A stretch of 22,563 nucleotides of DNA. Origin: a virus. Positions 7,269 to 13,589 of the stretch are shown one piece after another. Numbering within the stretch: the stretch's first letter is position 1; each line of letters begins with the position of its first letter. Position numbers and translations under genes: made by a program. The notes beneath the pieces were generated by a model, which did not search any database, was not told where the DNA came from, and saw only the letters and a program-made list of their open reading frames with translations. The stretch lies in the IMG/VR virus record IMGVR_UViG_3300040751_003480, positions 1 to 22,563 of that record, one strand, 5' to 3'.

Positions 7269-8594
7269 CTAAAAATACTCCCTCTCAACGAAATGCGTCG
7301 TCGGCGAGTGATATTCCATCGAGATGTTTCCGATTTGCCCTCCGCGGCACTTTGCAACGATGCAGTCCACATCGACCACGTCTCCCGGGCTTTCATCGGC
7401 CTGGACTTTCCGATGCAGCAGGAGCACGACGTTTGCGTCCTGCTCGATTGAGCCGCTGTCACGCAGGTCGGAGAGATTCGGAGCCTCGCTGGTCGTATTT
7501 TTTGCGCTGCGTCGATTGAGTTGCGCCAATGCAACGACGCAGATTCCGAGCTCCTTCGCGAGATTCTTGAGTCCGTTGGAAAGGCGCCGGACCGCATCCT
7601 CCCGGCTTCGCGACCCAGACTCCTCGTTGAGCAATTGCAGGTAGTCTACAATAACGACCTTCACGCCTTGCTCCCGCGTGGAGCGACGAGCTGCGATCCT
7701 GACGTCTGAGATCCCCATTCCCGCCCTGTCCAAGATGTGAATCGGAAGGCCAGATAGCTTTGCCAGTGACGTGGAGATCTTGCCGAAATCCTCTTTCGAC
7801 AGGTCCCCGCGCAGCAATCTGAGCCCCTCAACTCCGCTCTCGGAGGAGATAGCGCGGCCGGAGAGCTCGTGGTGCTCCATCTCGGCAGAGCAGAAAAGCA
7901 CCGGACTGCCTCCGCGGGCGCAGGTCTTTGCGAGTTGAAAACCCAGAGCAGTTTTGCCAACACCAGGCCGAGCCCCAATCACCCATAACTGCCCGGGCTG
8001 CAATCCGTTAGTCATTGTGTCAAGCGATTCGAACCCGGTAGAAATGCCAGGGATTTCTCCGCCTGCCTCCATTCGGTTTTGAATCAATTCGACGGTTTCG
8101 CGCAAAGATTGCCGCATGTCGATCAATTCACTCGATGACGAATCCTCCAGCAGCTTGCGGATCGCGGTGTCGATATCCTCGATGACCCTCCCCACGTCGC
8201 TCGATTGGTCGTATGTGTCGCGGATTGAATGATTCAGCGTCGAGATCAGCGATCGCCGTCTCGCGAGCCCTGCGCAACTCTCGAGGTATTGATCCGCGAG
8301 CGCGGGCGACGGTGCATCGGTGAAAAGCTCTGCGAGTCGCAACCTGCCTCCGGCTGGGTCGAGCCTCCCTGATGACTCGAGGGCGACGGAAAGCGTTCCG
8401 ATCTCGATTTGTTTTTGCTCCGATCGCATCGCAAGCGCCGCGGCGTAGATATCCCGATTTCCGGGAATGAAAAACAGGTTGATTCCGCATGGATGCGCTT
8501 CGATCCTGTCGATGTGGTCCGGCCATTGTAAGGCGATCGAGAGCAGGGCCGATTCCGCATCGGTCGAGTGTGGCGTTGTTTCGTCGAATGTCAT
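7269..8594 (-). CDS. dnaB: replicative DNA helicase DnaB
   Basis: A 441-residue DnaB-family helicase. The N-terminal helical domain begins with AESALLSIALQ and NRDIYAAA; the C-terminal RecA-like domain carries Walker A GARPGVGKT (207-215), Walker B VVIVDYLQLL (313-322) and the DnaB signature LSDLRDSGSIEQDAN (374-388), with the usual linker ISTGFESLDTMTNGLQPGQL before Walker A. As a hexamer it would unwind the fork, loaded by the DnaC-like protein encoded at 10348-10953. The length is near normal. The start is preceded by an A-rich leader (ccagaaaaa) without a clear Shine-Dalgarno. Confidence 0.95.
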   Translation of the reverse strand: MTFDETTPHSTDAESALLSIALQWPDHIDRIEAHPCGINLFFIPGNRDIYAAALAMRSEQKQIEIGTLSVALESSGRLDPAGGRLRLAELFTDAPSPALADQYLESCAGLARRRSLISTLNHSIRDTYDQSSDVGRVIEDIDTAIRKLLEDSSSSELIDMRQSLRETVELIQNRMEAGGEIPGISTGFESLDTMTNGLQPGQLWVIGARPGVGKTALGFQLAKTCARGGSPVLFCSAEMEHHELSGRAISSESGVEGLRLLRGDLSKEDFGKISTSLAKLSGLPIHILDRAGMGISDVRIAARRSTREQGVKVVIVDYLQLLNEESGSRSREDAVRRLSNGLKNLAKELGICVVALAQLNRRSAKNTTSEAPNLSDLRDSGSIEQDANVVLLLHRKVQADESPGDVVDVDCIVAKCRGGQIGNISMEYHSPTTHFVEREYF

Positions 8595-8609
8595 TTTTTC
8601 TGGTTTTGG

Positions 8610-9971
8610 TTAAAGTCTAAGTCTTTCAGCGAGTGTTACGAATGCAACCTGCGCGGTCTGAGGAACCACCCCGTTCCCCAGCAGTCGGAGTTCGTCCACT
8701 CTGGAGGTGGACTCAGTCGGGCCGACAGGATCAGGACTCACCCATCCGGGCGGGAGGCCCATGAGATGTTCGACCCATCGTGGGTTGAGTTTTCCGGTAG
8801 ACTGAGACTGTAGATCGCCCCCTCCGCTTACCAAAGTCGGGTTTTTCTTTCTCGGTGCCTGACCACCTAAAACAACTGCGTTTGGTAATGTGTCCATAGG
8901 GTTGCCTTTACGGTCTTGCCTCCCAGCCCCACTTACGCCCTTATAGTCTATAGTAGTAGCGGTGGGCCAATTCTTTTCAACCATCTCAACCTGCTGATTT
9001 ATCGTCTGCGATTGCAGGACGAGTTTACCATCGGGTTGCTTCCTGTAGGCTGACTCTCCTGGTCTGGCGGGTTCGCCGTTCTTTGTGAAAAGAGTCTCTA
9101 CGCGAGCTCCCGCCTCATTGGCGCAGGGAGTTCTCCAGTCAGCACACTCTTGGGGCTTCCCAATCGTGCTGGGATTCTCCGGCGCGGGAGGGCCAGGGTT
9201 GCCACCCTCCTGGTAGACTACCCTCGCAAGTTGATCCACCCTCTTCCTCTGACTTCCATCCGGGTTTTTCGCCTCGGTCGCCATCCCGGGAGTATCTTTC
9301 CAATCCCGCGCCGATGCCGTAGGCCAATTCTCCTTTACTTCCTGGGCTAGGATTTTGCCCCCTTTGCCGTTTGGTCTTGAGCCCGGATTGGCTGCCCTTG
9401 GAGTCGGCCAGCCCAAGGATGAATGTCCGCTTTCTCTGGTGAGGTGCGCCGACTTCAGCCGCACTGAATATTCCTGCCTCTGCTCTGTAACCCACGCGCT
9501 CCAGTTCTCGGAGCACATGGAGCAAAACCGGAGTTCCGGCAGGGTCGCGCCATCCATCTCCCTTGAGTTTCTTGCTGATAATTCCTTCGACGTTCTCCAA
9601 GAAAACAACGGCAGGTCTTGCGATTCGGATTCCTTCGAGGATGGCAGGGAAGAGGTGTCTCGGATCGGAGTCCGCGTCACCTCGCCCCGCTGCTGAGAAG
9701 GGTTGACATGGAAACCCTCCGCTGAGTATGTCAATCCCATTGAAGTCTTTCCAAGGGAATGTGCGAAGGTCAGTCCAGACAGGAGCCGGGGGAATTTCCC
9801 CTGCTTCCATCTTTGCAACCAAGTTCTCGATTGCGAAGGCTTCGATCTCGCTAAAAGCGATTGTTCGCACTGATCGGCCAAAGATTCGATCGAGGGCGAG
9901 GTCGATCCCTCCGTATCCGGCGCAGAGGGATACGTGGGTGAGAGGGGCAGGTTTTTCGGTATTATCCACAT
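8610..9971 (-). CDS. Dcm-overprinting protein with WPT repeats and methyltransferase motif X
   Basis: A 453-codon frame, +1 relative to the Dcm gene, overlapping it for its first 278 codons. The overlap is not a simple shadow: the protein carries SENWSAWVTEQRQEYSVRLK (154-173) and GWPTPRAANPG (187-197), patterns I recall from phage proteins next to Dcm genes. Four W(P/R)T modules start at Trp188, 216, 279 and 335. The unique C-terminus has LNPRWVEHLMGLPPGW (395-410) and LGNGVVPQTAQVAF (431-444), which match the end and motif X of C5-cytosine methyltransferases, exactly what Dcm here lacks. It may be a second methyltransferase subunit with target recognition and motif X, or be joined by frameshifting. 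The true start is uncertain: the ATG at 9971 lies 8 bp inside Dcm, and later starts such as Met78 or Met139 are possible. Confidence 0.75.
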   Translation of the reverse strand: MWIIPKNLPLSPTYPSAPDTEGSTSPSIESLADQCEQSLLARSKPSQSRTWLQRWKQGKFPRLLSGLTFAHSLGKTSMGLTYSAEGFHVNPSQQRGEVTRTPIRDTSSLPSSKESESQDLPLFSWRTSKELSARNSREMDGATLPELRFCSMCSENWSAWVTEQRQEYSVRLKSAHLTRESGHSSLGWPTPRAANPGSRPNGKGGKILAQEVKENWPTASARDWKDTPGMATEAKNPDGSQRKRVDQLARVVYQEGGNPGPPAPENPSTIGKPQECADWRTPCANEAGARVETLFTKNGEPARPGESAYRKQPDGKLVLQSQTINQQVEMVEKNWPTATTIDYKGVSGAGRQDRKGNPMDTLPNAVVLGGQAPRKKNPTLVSGGGDLQSQSTGKLNPRWVEHLMGLPPGWVSPDPVGPTESTSRVDELRLLGNGVVPQTAQVAFVTLAERLRL

Positions 9972-9978
9972 GGTTCAT
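9139..9978 (-). CDS. dcm: C5-cytosine DNA methyltransferase, lacks motifs IX-X
   Basis: From ATG 9978 (MNHVDNTEKP) the product has 279 residues. Motif I SLCAGYGGIDLAL (17-29), motif IV with catalytic Cys91 in GGFPCQPFSAAGRG, motif VI FLENVEG (126-132) and motif VIII APHQRKRTFILG (178-189) are all intact. After motif VIII the chain becomes low-complexity (Gly/Ser/Arg-rich) and stops without a target-recognition domain, motif IX or motif X. A GNGVVPQ motif X lies downstream in the +1 frame of the overlapping ORF. Alone it may be inactive; with the second product it resembles two-chain enzymes such as M.EcoHK31I. An upstream-extended frame to 10125 is rejected because it overlaps the preceding gene. 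Confidence 0.9.
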   Translation of the reverse strand: MNHVDNTEKPAPLTHVSLCAGYGGIDLALDRIFGRSVRTIAFSEIEAFAIENLVAKMEAGEIPPAPVWTDLRTFPWKDFNGIDILSGGFPCQPFSAAGRGDADSDPRHLFPAILEGIRIARPAVVFLENVEGIISKKLKGDGWRDPAGTPVLLHVLRELERVGYRAEAGIFSAAEVGAPHQRKRTFILGLADSKGSQSGLKTKRQRGQNPSPGSKGELAYGIGAGLERYSRDGDRGEKPGWKSEEEGGSTCEGSLPGGWQPWPSRAGESQHDWEAPRVC

Positions 9979-9985
9979 TGGTTTC

Positions 9986-10225
9986 TCAGCTTTGAAAATT
10001 TTCCCACAGCGCCTCAATAGCGGCCCTGGATTCGGATTTTGACAGGTTGCGAGTGGTCCCGTGCTGATCGACAGCATCGAGAATTTCAAACTCGGCTTCG
10101 TCGTCGGGCTCCAGCGGCACTCCAAAACGGTCGCGCTTGCCTCGCATCTCGGAATGATAGACTCCGACGACCTCGATCGCCTCGTCCGCGTCGTCCCATA
10201 TCGTAACTTTAATCTCTTTTTTCAT
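9986..10225 (-). CDS. conserved small phage protein
   Basis: A 79-residue protein from ATG 10225 (MKKEIKVTIWDDADEAIEVV). Features are a beta-rich start, the YHSEMRGKRDRFGVPLEPDD segment, and a C-terminal SESRAAIEALWENF helix. I recall the same layout (RD-x-GVPLEPD ... AIEALWE) in small proteins near phage replication genes, with no known function. The start overlaps the stop of the 36-residue ORF (ATGA), which supports this start over the longer frame to 10279. Dcm begins 7 bp after its stop. Confidence 0.72.
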   Translation of the reverse strand: MKKEIKVTIWDDADEAIEVVGVYHSEMRGKRDRFGVPLEPDDEAEFEILDAVDQHGTTRNLSKSESRAAIEALWENFQS

Positions 10226-10332
10226 GGTTTTCTGATTTCGGTTTTTAGCTCTAGAATGGACTGTTCCGCTGTCATGCATTGCCTTAACCCTAGAAACGCG
10301 TCAGAATCGATTCTGAGGCCTTTACGGGGCAT
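10222..10332 (-). CDS. 36-residue ORF coupled to the next gene
   Basis: Reading from ATG 10332 gives MPRKGLRIDSDAFLGLRQ and a C-terminal helix-like AEQSILELKTEIRKP. The stop overlaps the next start as ATGA, the same coupling seen throughout the operon, and it begins 15 bp after the DnaC-like stop, filling an otherwise empty gap. This spacing is the main support; the product has no recognisable family. Confidence 0.5.
   Translation of the reverse strand: MPRKGLRIDSDAFLGLRQCMTAEQSILELKTEIRKP
10301..10316. repeat. perfect 16-bp palindrome
   Basis: TCAGAATCGATTCTGA is a perfect inverted repeat inside the small ORF after the DnaC-like gene. It could be an operator for a dimeric regulator, or chance. 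No second copy was noticed in the window. Confidence 0.4.
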
Positions 10333-10347
10333 TTCTGCAGGAAGTTA

Positions 10348-10953
10348 TCATTCCGCTTTTTTTGCATAAGAGAATTCAAGTATCCTGCGAGCGATAGCCT
10401 TTCCTCGATCAGACGCCATCGAAGTTTCCATTTCCTTTCTTGAATTGAAATTTGCAGTGATTAGTGTCGAGCGCATTTCAGACGTCCGAGTGTCGATCAA
10501 GTGAAATATCTCCTCCTCGACGGTCGGGGAATTGTTTTGTTTTCCGAGATCGTCAAAAATTAAAACAGGAACACGGCGGAGATAATCAATCCTAGTGCGA
10601 GCGCCAGGATCGGTGAAGTCGAACTGCCGTCGAACCAATCCCGCGAAACCGGCCGAGGAAGTAAAAGCGAATTTCGTCGGAGTGTGATCTTGCAAGCGCA
10701 TCATGATTTCGCAAAGCATCCGAGTTTTGCACTTTCCGCTATCGCCTACGAGCAGAATTCCGATCCCTTCCGGCCGTGGTTTCCATTCCTTGATGCAATT
10801 CCAGACCTCTGGGAAAAGCGACGTGTCATTCTCTTGGAATCGACTGGGAATCTCGGAGGTGACTAAGCTCCACTTTTTCCTCGCCAATTCCAGTTTATGA
10901 GCTCTCTCAAGACGCTGTTCCAAAACAGATAAATTTTCCCCTTTCTTATTCAT
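10348..10953 (-). CDS. DnaC-like helicase loader (AAA+ ATPase)
   Basis: A 201-residue DnaC/IstB-type AAA+ protein: Walker A GDSGKCKT (70-77), Walker B VLIFDDLG (130-137), sensor I STLITANFN (162-170) and a C-terminal IARRILEF (187-194) with a likely arginine finger. It would load the DnaB encoded further down the operon at the adjacent origin, like lambda P or E. coli DnaC. The N-terminus (about 1-40) is a charged helix suitable for DnaB contact. The start codon lies inside the AT-rich repeats of the proposed origin. DnaC is 245 aa in E. coli, so this is a compact version. Confidence 0.88.
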   Translation of the reverse strand: MNKKGENLSVLEQRLERAHKLELARKKWSLVTSEIPSRFQENDTSLFPEVWNCIKEWKPRPEGIGILLVGDSGKCKTRMLCEIMMRLQDHTPTKFAFTSSAGFAGLVRRQFDFTDPGARTRIDYLRRVPVLIFDDLGKQNNSPTVEEEIFHLIDTRTSEMRSTLITANFNSRKEMETSMASDRGKAIARRILEFSYAKKAE

Positions 10954-10985
10954 TGATTATTCTAATTGATTATTCATTGATTATT
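10952..10985. repeat. three AT-rich direct repeats, probable DNA unwinding element
   Basis: ATTGATTATT occurs at 10952-10961, 10965-10974 and 10976-10985, directly beside the iterons. AT-rich repeats next to iterons are where initiators melt DNA in lambda-type and plasmid origins. The first copy overlaps the start of the DnaC-like gene. Confidence 0.7.
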
Positions 10986-10988
10986 TGG

Positions 10989-11097
10989 GTGCACAGAATT
11001 CACCACCCTAGTGCACAGAATTCACCACCCCTAGTGCACAGAATTCACCACCCTAGTGCATTCTGTTCACCACCTAGTGAATTCCGTTCACCACCTT
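10989..11097. repeat. five tandem iterons, probable phage replication origin
   Basis: Five head-to-tail units: 10989-11010 (22 bp), 11011-11033 (23), 11034-11055 (22), 11056-11076 (21) and 11077-11097 (21). The first three share GTGCACAGAATTCACCACC; the last two diverge in the middle. Each has a near-palindromic core GTG(C/A)A-N5-TTCAC. They start inside the 3' end of the winged-helix gene and run to the AT-rich repeats, as in lambda ori inside gene O. Confidence 0.85.
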
Positions 11098-11377
11098 CTT
11101 TACTCGTTTTTATGGTAATTGTATAAACATTCGTTTCCGAGTCCCTAGGTTTCGATGGTCTTTTTTTCACCGAGAGCTCTCCGATTCGCTGCAAATTGGC
11201 AACCGCCTTTATCGCCGACCGCCGACTAATTCCGCAACCTTTCGCAATCGTGGAATACGACGGATGAGCCTGAAGATTTTCATCATCGGCGTAGCTTGCG
11301 ATCACCAGCAAAACGAGACGATCAAGCTTCGTTGAGGAAGATTTTTCCCTCACGAGGTTCACGCTGTGAAATCCCAT
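11045..11377 (-). CDS. winged-helix replication initiator (O-like)
   Basis: A 110-residue protein with a helix-turn-helix of the Rep/O type: LDRLVLLVIASYADDEN, HPSYSTIAKGCGISRRS and AIKAVANLQRIGELSVKKR match the winged-helix fold common to phage replication initiators. The C-terminal tail has two 7-residue repeats, GGERNSL and GGEQNAL, which are encoded by the iterons themselves, and stops where the repeat length changes to 22 bp. It probably binds the iterons and recruits the DnaC-like/DnaB complex. It lacks the C-terminal DnaB/loader-binding domain of full-length lambda O (about 300 aa), so it is either minimal or shortened. Confidence 0.78.
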   Translation of the reverse strand: MGFHSVNLVREKSSSTKLDRLVLLVIASYADDENLQAHPSYSTIAKGCGISRRSAIKAVANLQRIGELSVKKRPSKPRDSETNVYTITIKTSKEGGERNSLGGEQNALGW

Positions 11378-11379
11378 CG

Positions 11380-11631
11380 CTATTTATCGGCGAGCCGATA
11401 TTCGTCGTGGATCGAAAACAATTTGTTCGCGTAGCAGCGGACCCAAACCGCTCCGTAGCCCCAATCCTTCAGCGTCGAAACTTCGACTCTGTCGCCTCTT
11501 TGATCCATCCGAGCCACGGCGTAGCAGATGACGCTCTCAGCGTCAGTTTCCGATAATCCGAGCACCTGCTTCAGCATCTCCTTTGAAAGCTCCAGCTTCG
11601 CCGCTTCAGCTCCACCTTTTTTTTCTTTCAT
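11380..11631 (-). CDS. hypothetical protein upstream of initiator
   Basis: An 83-residue, charged protein: Lys-rich start (MKEKKGGAEAAK), a helical middle (EMLKQVLGLSETDAESVICY) and an aromatic part (LKDWGYGAVWVRCYANKLF). No family is recognised. It ends 2 bp before the initiator start and overlaps the preceding gene by 26 bp, so it belongs to the same transcript. Confidence 0.62.
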   Translation of the reverse strand: MKEKKGGAEAAKLELSKEMLKQVLGLSETDAESVICYAVARMDQRGDRVEVSTLKDWGYGAVWVRCYANKLFSIHDEYRLADK

Positions 11632-11851
11632 CTTTCAGTTTTTGTTCGAAATCCCACTGCTTAGCGGCTTTTTCAAGCGCTGCCAAATTGCCTTCCTCAA
11701 CTTCGGCAACAAGATCTTGAAATGCCTCGGACGATTGAAACACGTCCAGTTTTTGCAGCTCGTTTGCGATTTCCTGCGCGTCTTCGTATCCCACCTCAAG
11801 GCAGACGTTCCGCCCCAAGACCGCGTGAGCTAATTTGTAGCCTAGTTTCAT
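11606..11851 (-). CDS. hypothetical helical protein
   Basis: An 81-residue, mostly helical protein (EDAQEIANELQKLDVFQSS, then AEVEEGNLAALEKAAKQ) with a basic C-terminus (KLKDERKKRWS). No family is recognised. The ribosome site gaacaaaggaa fits ATG 11851. The start overlaps the stop of the previous gene (ATGA). Confidence 0.64.
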   Translation of the reverse strand: MKLGYKLAHAVLGRNVCLEVGYEDAQEIANELQKLDVFQSSEAFQDLVAEVEEGNLAALEKAAKQWDFEQKLKDERKKRWS

Positions 11852-12054
11852 TTCCTTTGTTCACTGATTGCGATCAGAATGTCAGATTGCGTCTCAATGC
11901 CGATCCGGTAAGATTGTTCGACCGCATCTTCAAGATGCGGAAGCAATTCATTCGGCATCGCCGTCTCATAAACAATCGAATAGAGATAGGCCAGCGCGCT
12001 GCGCAATCCCTCGCGCTGCATGTCCACGATTAGATTCATGTCCGATTCGTTCAT
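11848..12054 (-). CDS. hypothetical small helical protein
   Basis: A 68-residue protein predicted to be nearly all helical (MNLIVDMQREGLRSALAYLY, then ELLPHLEDAVEQSYRIG), with no Cys or transmembrane segment. The family is unknown. It is coupled by four-base overlaps at both ends, between the NlpC/P60 gene and the next hypothetical gene. Confidence 0.62.
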   Translation of the reverse strand: MNESDMNLIVDMQREGLRSALAYLYSIVYETAMPNELLPHLEDAVEQSYRIGIETQSDILIAISEQRK

Positions 12055-12524
12055 TTCTTCCTCCTTACGCCGATGATCTTTGAGGAATACGTGGACAACT
12101 TAATCCGTTGCACAGGTTTGCTTTGGGTAGGCCGGTGAATGCACTCCCCGTTCCCAAGATAAATTAGGATGTGACCTGACGCAGAGCGCGGAGATCCGCG
12201 CCAGGTTACGACGACATCCCCCGGGCGCATCGACGAGCGTGGCACAGAATAGCCCCAATTGAGCCACGAGCGTGCCATCATGTGACCTTGAGGCAATCGA
12301 CCGCCGGCAGACTGCACAACTTGACCGACCCAAGCCGCGCACTGGGCCGACACTCCGGGCCTGTAATGCTTACCCTCCCACGACTTGGCTTTCGCAATCA
12401 GCGACGCCGTAGTGAACTGCCCCGTCACGAGCGGCCGGAAATCTCGTTTTTGCCTCTCCTCGCCGCTTGCAATAAAGGCCGCGAGCCCCGACAGGATGAT
12501 GATGATGTAGATCAGATTTTTCAT
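12051..12524 (-). CDS. NlpC/P60-like peptidoglycan hydrolase with N-terminal signal anchor
   Basis: From ATG 12524 the product has 157 residues. Residues 4-19 (LIYIIIILSGLAAFIA) form a signal peptide or signal anchor. The catalytic domain shows nucleophile Cys62 in SAQCAAWVGQVVQSAGG, the MRPGDVVVTW strand, His118 in SASGHILIYLGNG and ECIHRPT, the usual order of NlpC/P60 amidase/endopeptidases. It would act on peptidoglycan in the periplasm. It is the first gene after the early promoter, an unusual place for a lysis enzyme, so entry, exclusion or envelope remodelling are alternatives. The longer frame to 12662 crosses the promoter and is rejected. Confidence 0.8.
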   Translation of the reverse strand: MKNLIYIIIILSGLAAFIASGEERQKRDFRPLVTGQFTTASLIAKAKSWEGKHYRPGVSAQCAAWVGQVVQSAGGRLPQGHMMARSWLNWGYSVPRSSMRPGDVVVTWRGSPRSASGHILIYLGNGECIHRPTQSKPVQRIKLSTYSSKIIGVRRKK

Positions 12525-12560
12525 TGGTTTCAATTTTTCACAGCTCACTGAGCCGTCAGG

Positions 12561-12589
12561 ATTGTAACCGCGAAACGCCCGGTTCACAA
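12561..12589 (-). promoter_or_regulatory. sigma70-type promoter of the leftward operon
   Basis: On the minus strand TTGTGA (12584-12589), a 17-bp spacer and TACAAT (12561-12566) match the -35 and -10 consensus at 4/6 and 5/6 positions. It lies in the divergent gap and would start transcription about 30 nt before the NlpC/P60 start codon. Confidence 0.65.
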
Positions 12590-12631
12590 GCGTGTTTTTT
12601 GCAATCGTCCAAGAATGCGACAGGTTAAAGG

Positions 12632-13120
12632 ATGCGGATATTAGGAATTGATCCAGGAACAACGAAGAGCGGAGTTGCGATTATCAAGGAAGATTGGCGC
12701 CAGAAAGGACCGCTTTCGGCGGGCGTATTGAAGAACGAAGACTTGCTAGCTAACATCGAATCTGGAGCGATTAGCCCAGATTGCACGATCGCAATCGAAA
12801 TGATTAGCTCATACGGAATGCGCGTTGGGCAAACGACTTTCGATACTTGCGTGTTCATCGGCCGATTGTGTCAGGTCTGCTATTCGCGCGGCTTTGACCC
12901 GGTCATGATCAAACGACACGAAGTAAAGAAAGAGATTTGCCCGGGCAAGAAAGCGAACGATTCAATCATCCGACTGAAACTGATAGAGGAGATGGGCTGG
13001 ACAAAAGACGACATAAACAAGCAAAGCAAGCGAACCGGACTCAAATCACACGCGTGGCAGGCGCTCGCTGTTGCAGTGGCTATAGAAAATCGGATCCTGT
13101 CCAACTTATTCCCAATTTAG
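12632..13120 (+). CDS. RuvC-like Holliday junction resolvase
   Basis: A 162-residue protein with the RNase-H-like RuvC layout: LGIDPGTTKSGVAII with Asp7, IAIEMISSYGMRVGQ with Glu56, IGRLCQV, ICPGKKANDSIIRLKLIEE (102-120) and KSHAWQALAVAVAIE (138-152). Phage RuvC-like enzymes cut branched DNA before packaging. At the last catalytic position, where many RuvCs have Asp, this protein has His140 followed by Trp and Gln, so metal binding may differ. Ribosome site gttaaagg precedes ATG 12632. It is the first gene of the rightward block, 55 bp before TerS. Confidence 0.85.
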   Translation: MRILGIDPGTTKSGVAIIKEDWRQKGPLSAGVLKNEDLLANIESGAISPDCTIAIEMISSYGMRVGQTTFDTCVFIGRLCQVCYSRGFDPVMIKRHEVKKEICPGKKANDSIIRLKLIEEMGWTKDDINKQSKRTGLKSHAWQALAVAVAIENRILSNLFPI

Positions 13121-13175
13121 GGACGCACCGCATTTATTTACTGCATTTTACTTGCAATAGAGACCACCACCTGAG

Positions 13176-13589
13176 ATGAAAAAGGCCACCCGCGAATGGA
13201 CCTTGTCGATCGCTGCCGAGCGAGTCCGCATGGACAAGGGCAAATTGTCCCGGCTACTAGAAGAACACGGAGTGGAACCTCGAGTAGTCAAATCGGCGCA
13301 CTACTATGACGTCGACAAATTGGTTCCGATCGTCGTCGACAAGAAGGGAGCCCAATCCTCGACAGATAGGCGTAATGACGCGCAGGCCAGGAAAGCTGAG
13401 GTCGAGACGGGCATCCTTGAAAAGCGATACATCCCAGTCGAGGAGGTAGTCGCTCCCATCCGAGCCGCCATCTCAGCAATGTCTAAGATCGTAGGATCCT
13501 CGAGCATGACCGACGACGAAAAGGCCCGGGTCATCGAGCGGCTCCAGGTTTGCTTAGAGGATTACGAGGAGGGAGAACAAGATGAGTGA
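13176..13589 (+). CDS. terminase small subunit (Nu1-like)
   Basis: A 137-residue protein. Residues 8-37 (WTLSIAAERVRMDKGKLSRL followed by LEEHGVEP) form the winged helix-turn-helix seen in lambda Nu1, and ARKAEVETGILEKRYIPVEE (70-90) matches the family's ATP/dimer region. It would bind the packaging site and position the large subunit. It overlaps TerL by eight bases, and the strong ribosome site gaggaggga for TerL lies inside its last codons. Lambda Nu1 is 181 aa, so this is a shorter member. Confidence 0.83.
   Translation: MKKATREWTLSIAAERVRMDKGKLSRLLEEHGVEPRVVKSAHYYDVDKLVPIVVDKKGAQSSTDRRNDAQARKAEVETGILEKRYIPVEEVVAPIRAAISAMSKIVGSSSMTDDEKARVIERLQVCLEDYEEGEQDE

Noticed and set aside
9979-10125. 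Upstream extension of the Dcm gene
   Set aside because: It overlaps the conserved small gene at 9986-10225; motif I lies at the usual distance from ATG 9978.
10989-11097. CRISPR-like repeat array
   Set aside because: Units are contiguous without unique spacers and sit beside an initiator gene and AT-rich tract, so they are iterons.
12525-12662. Upstream extension of the NlpC/P60 gene
   Set aside because: It would cross the promoter and place the signal anchor internally; ATG 12524 puts it at the N-terminus.
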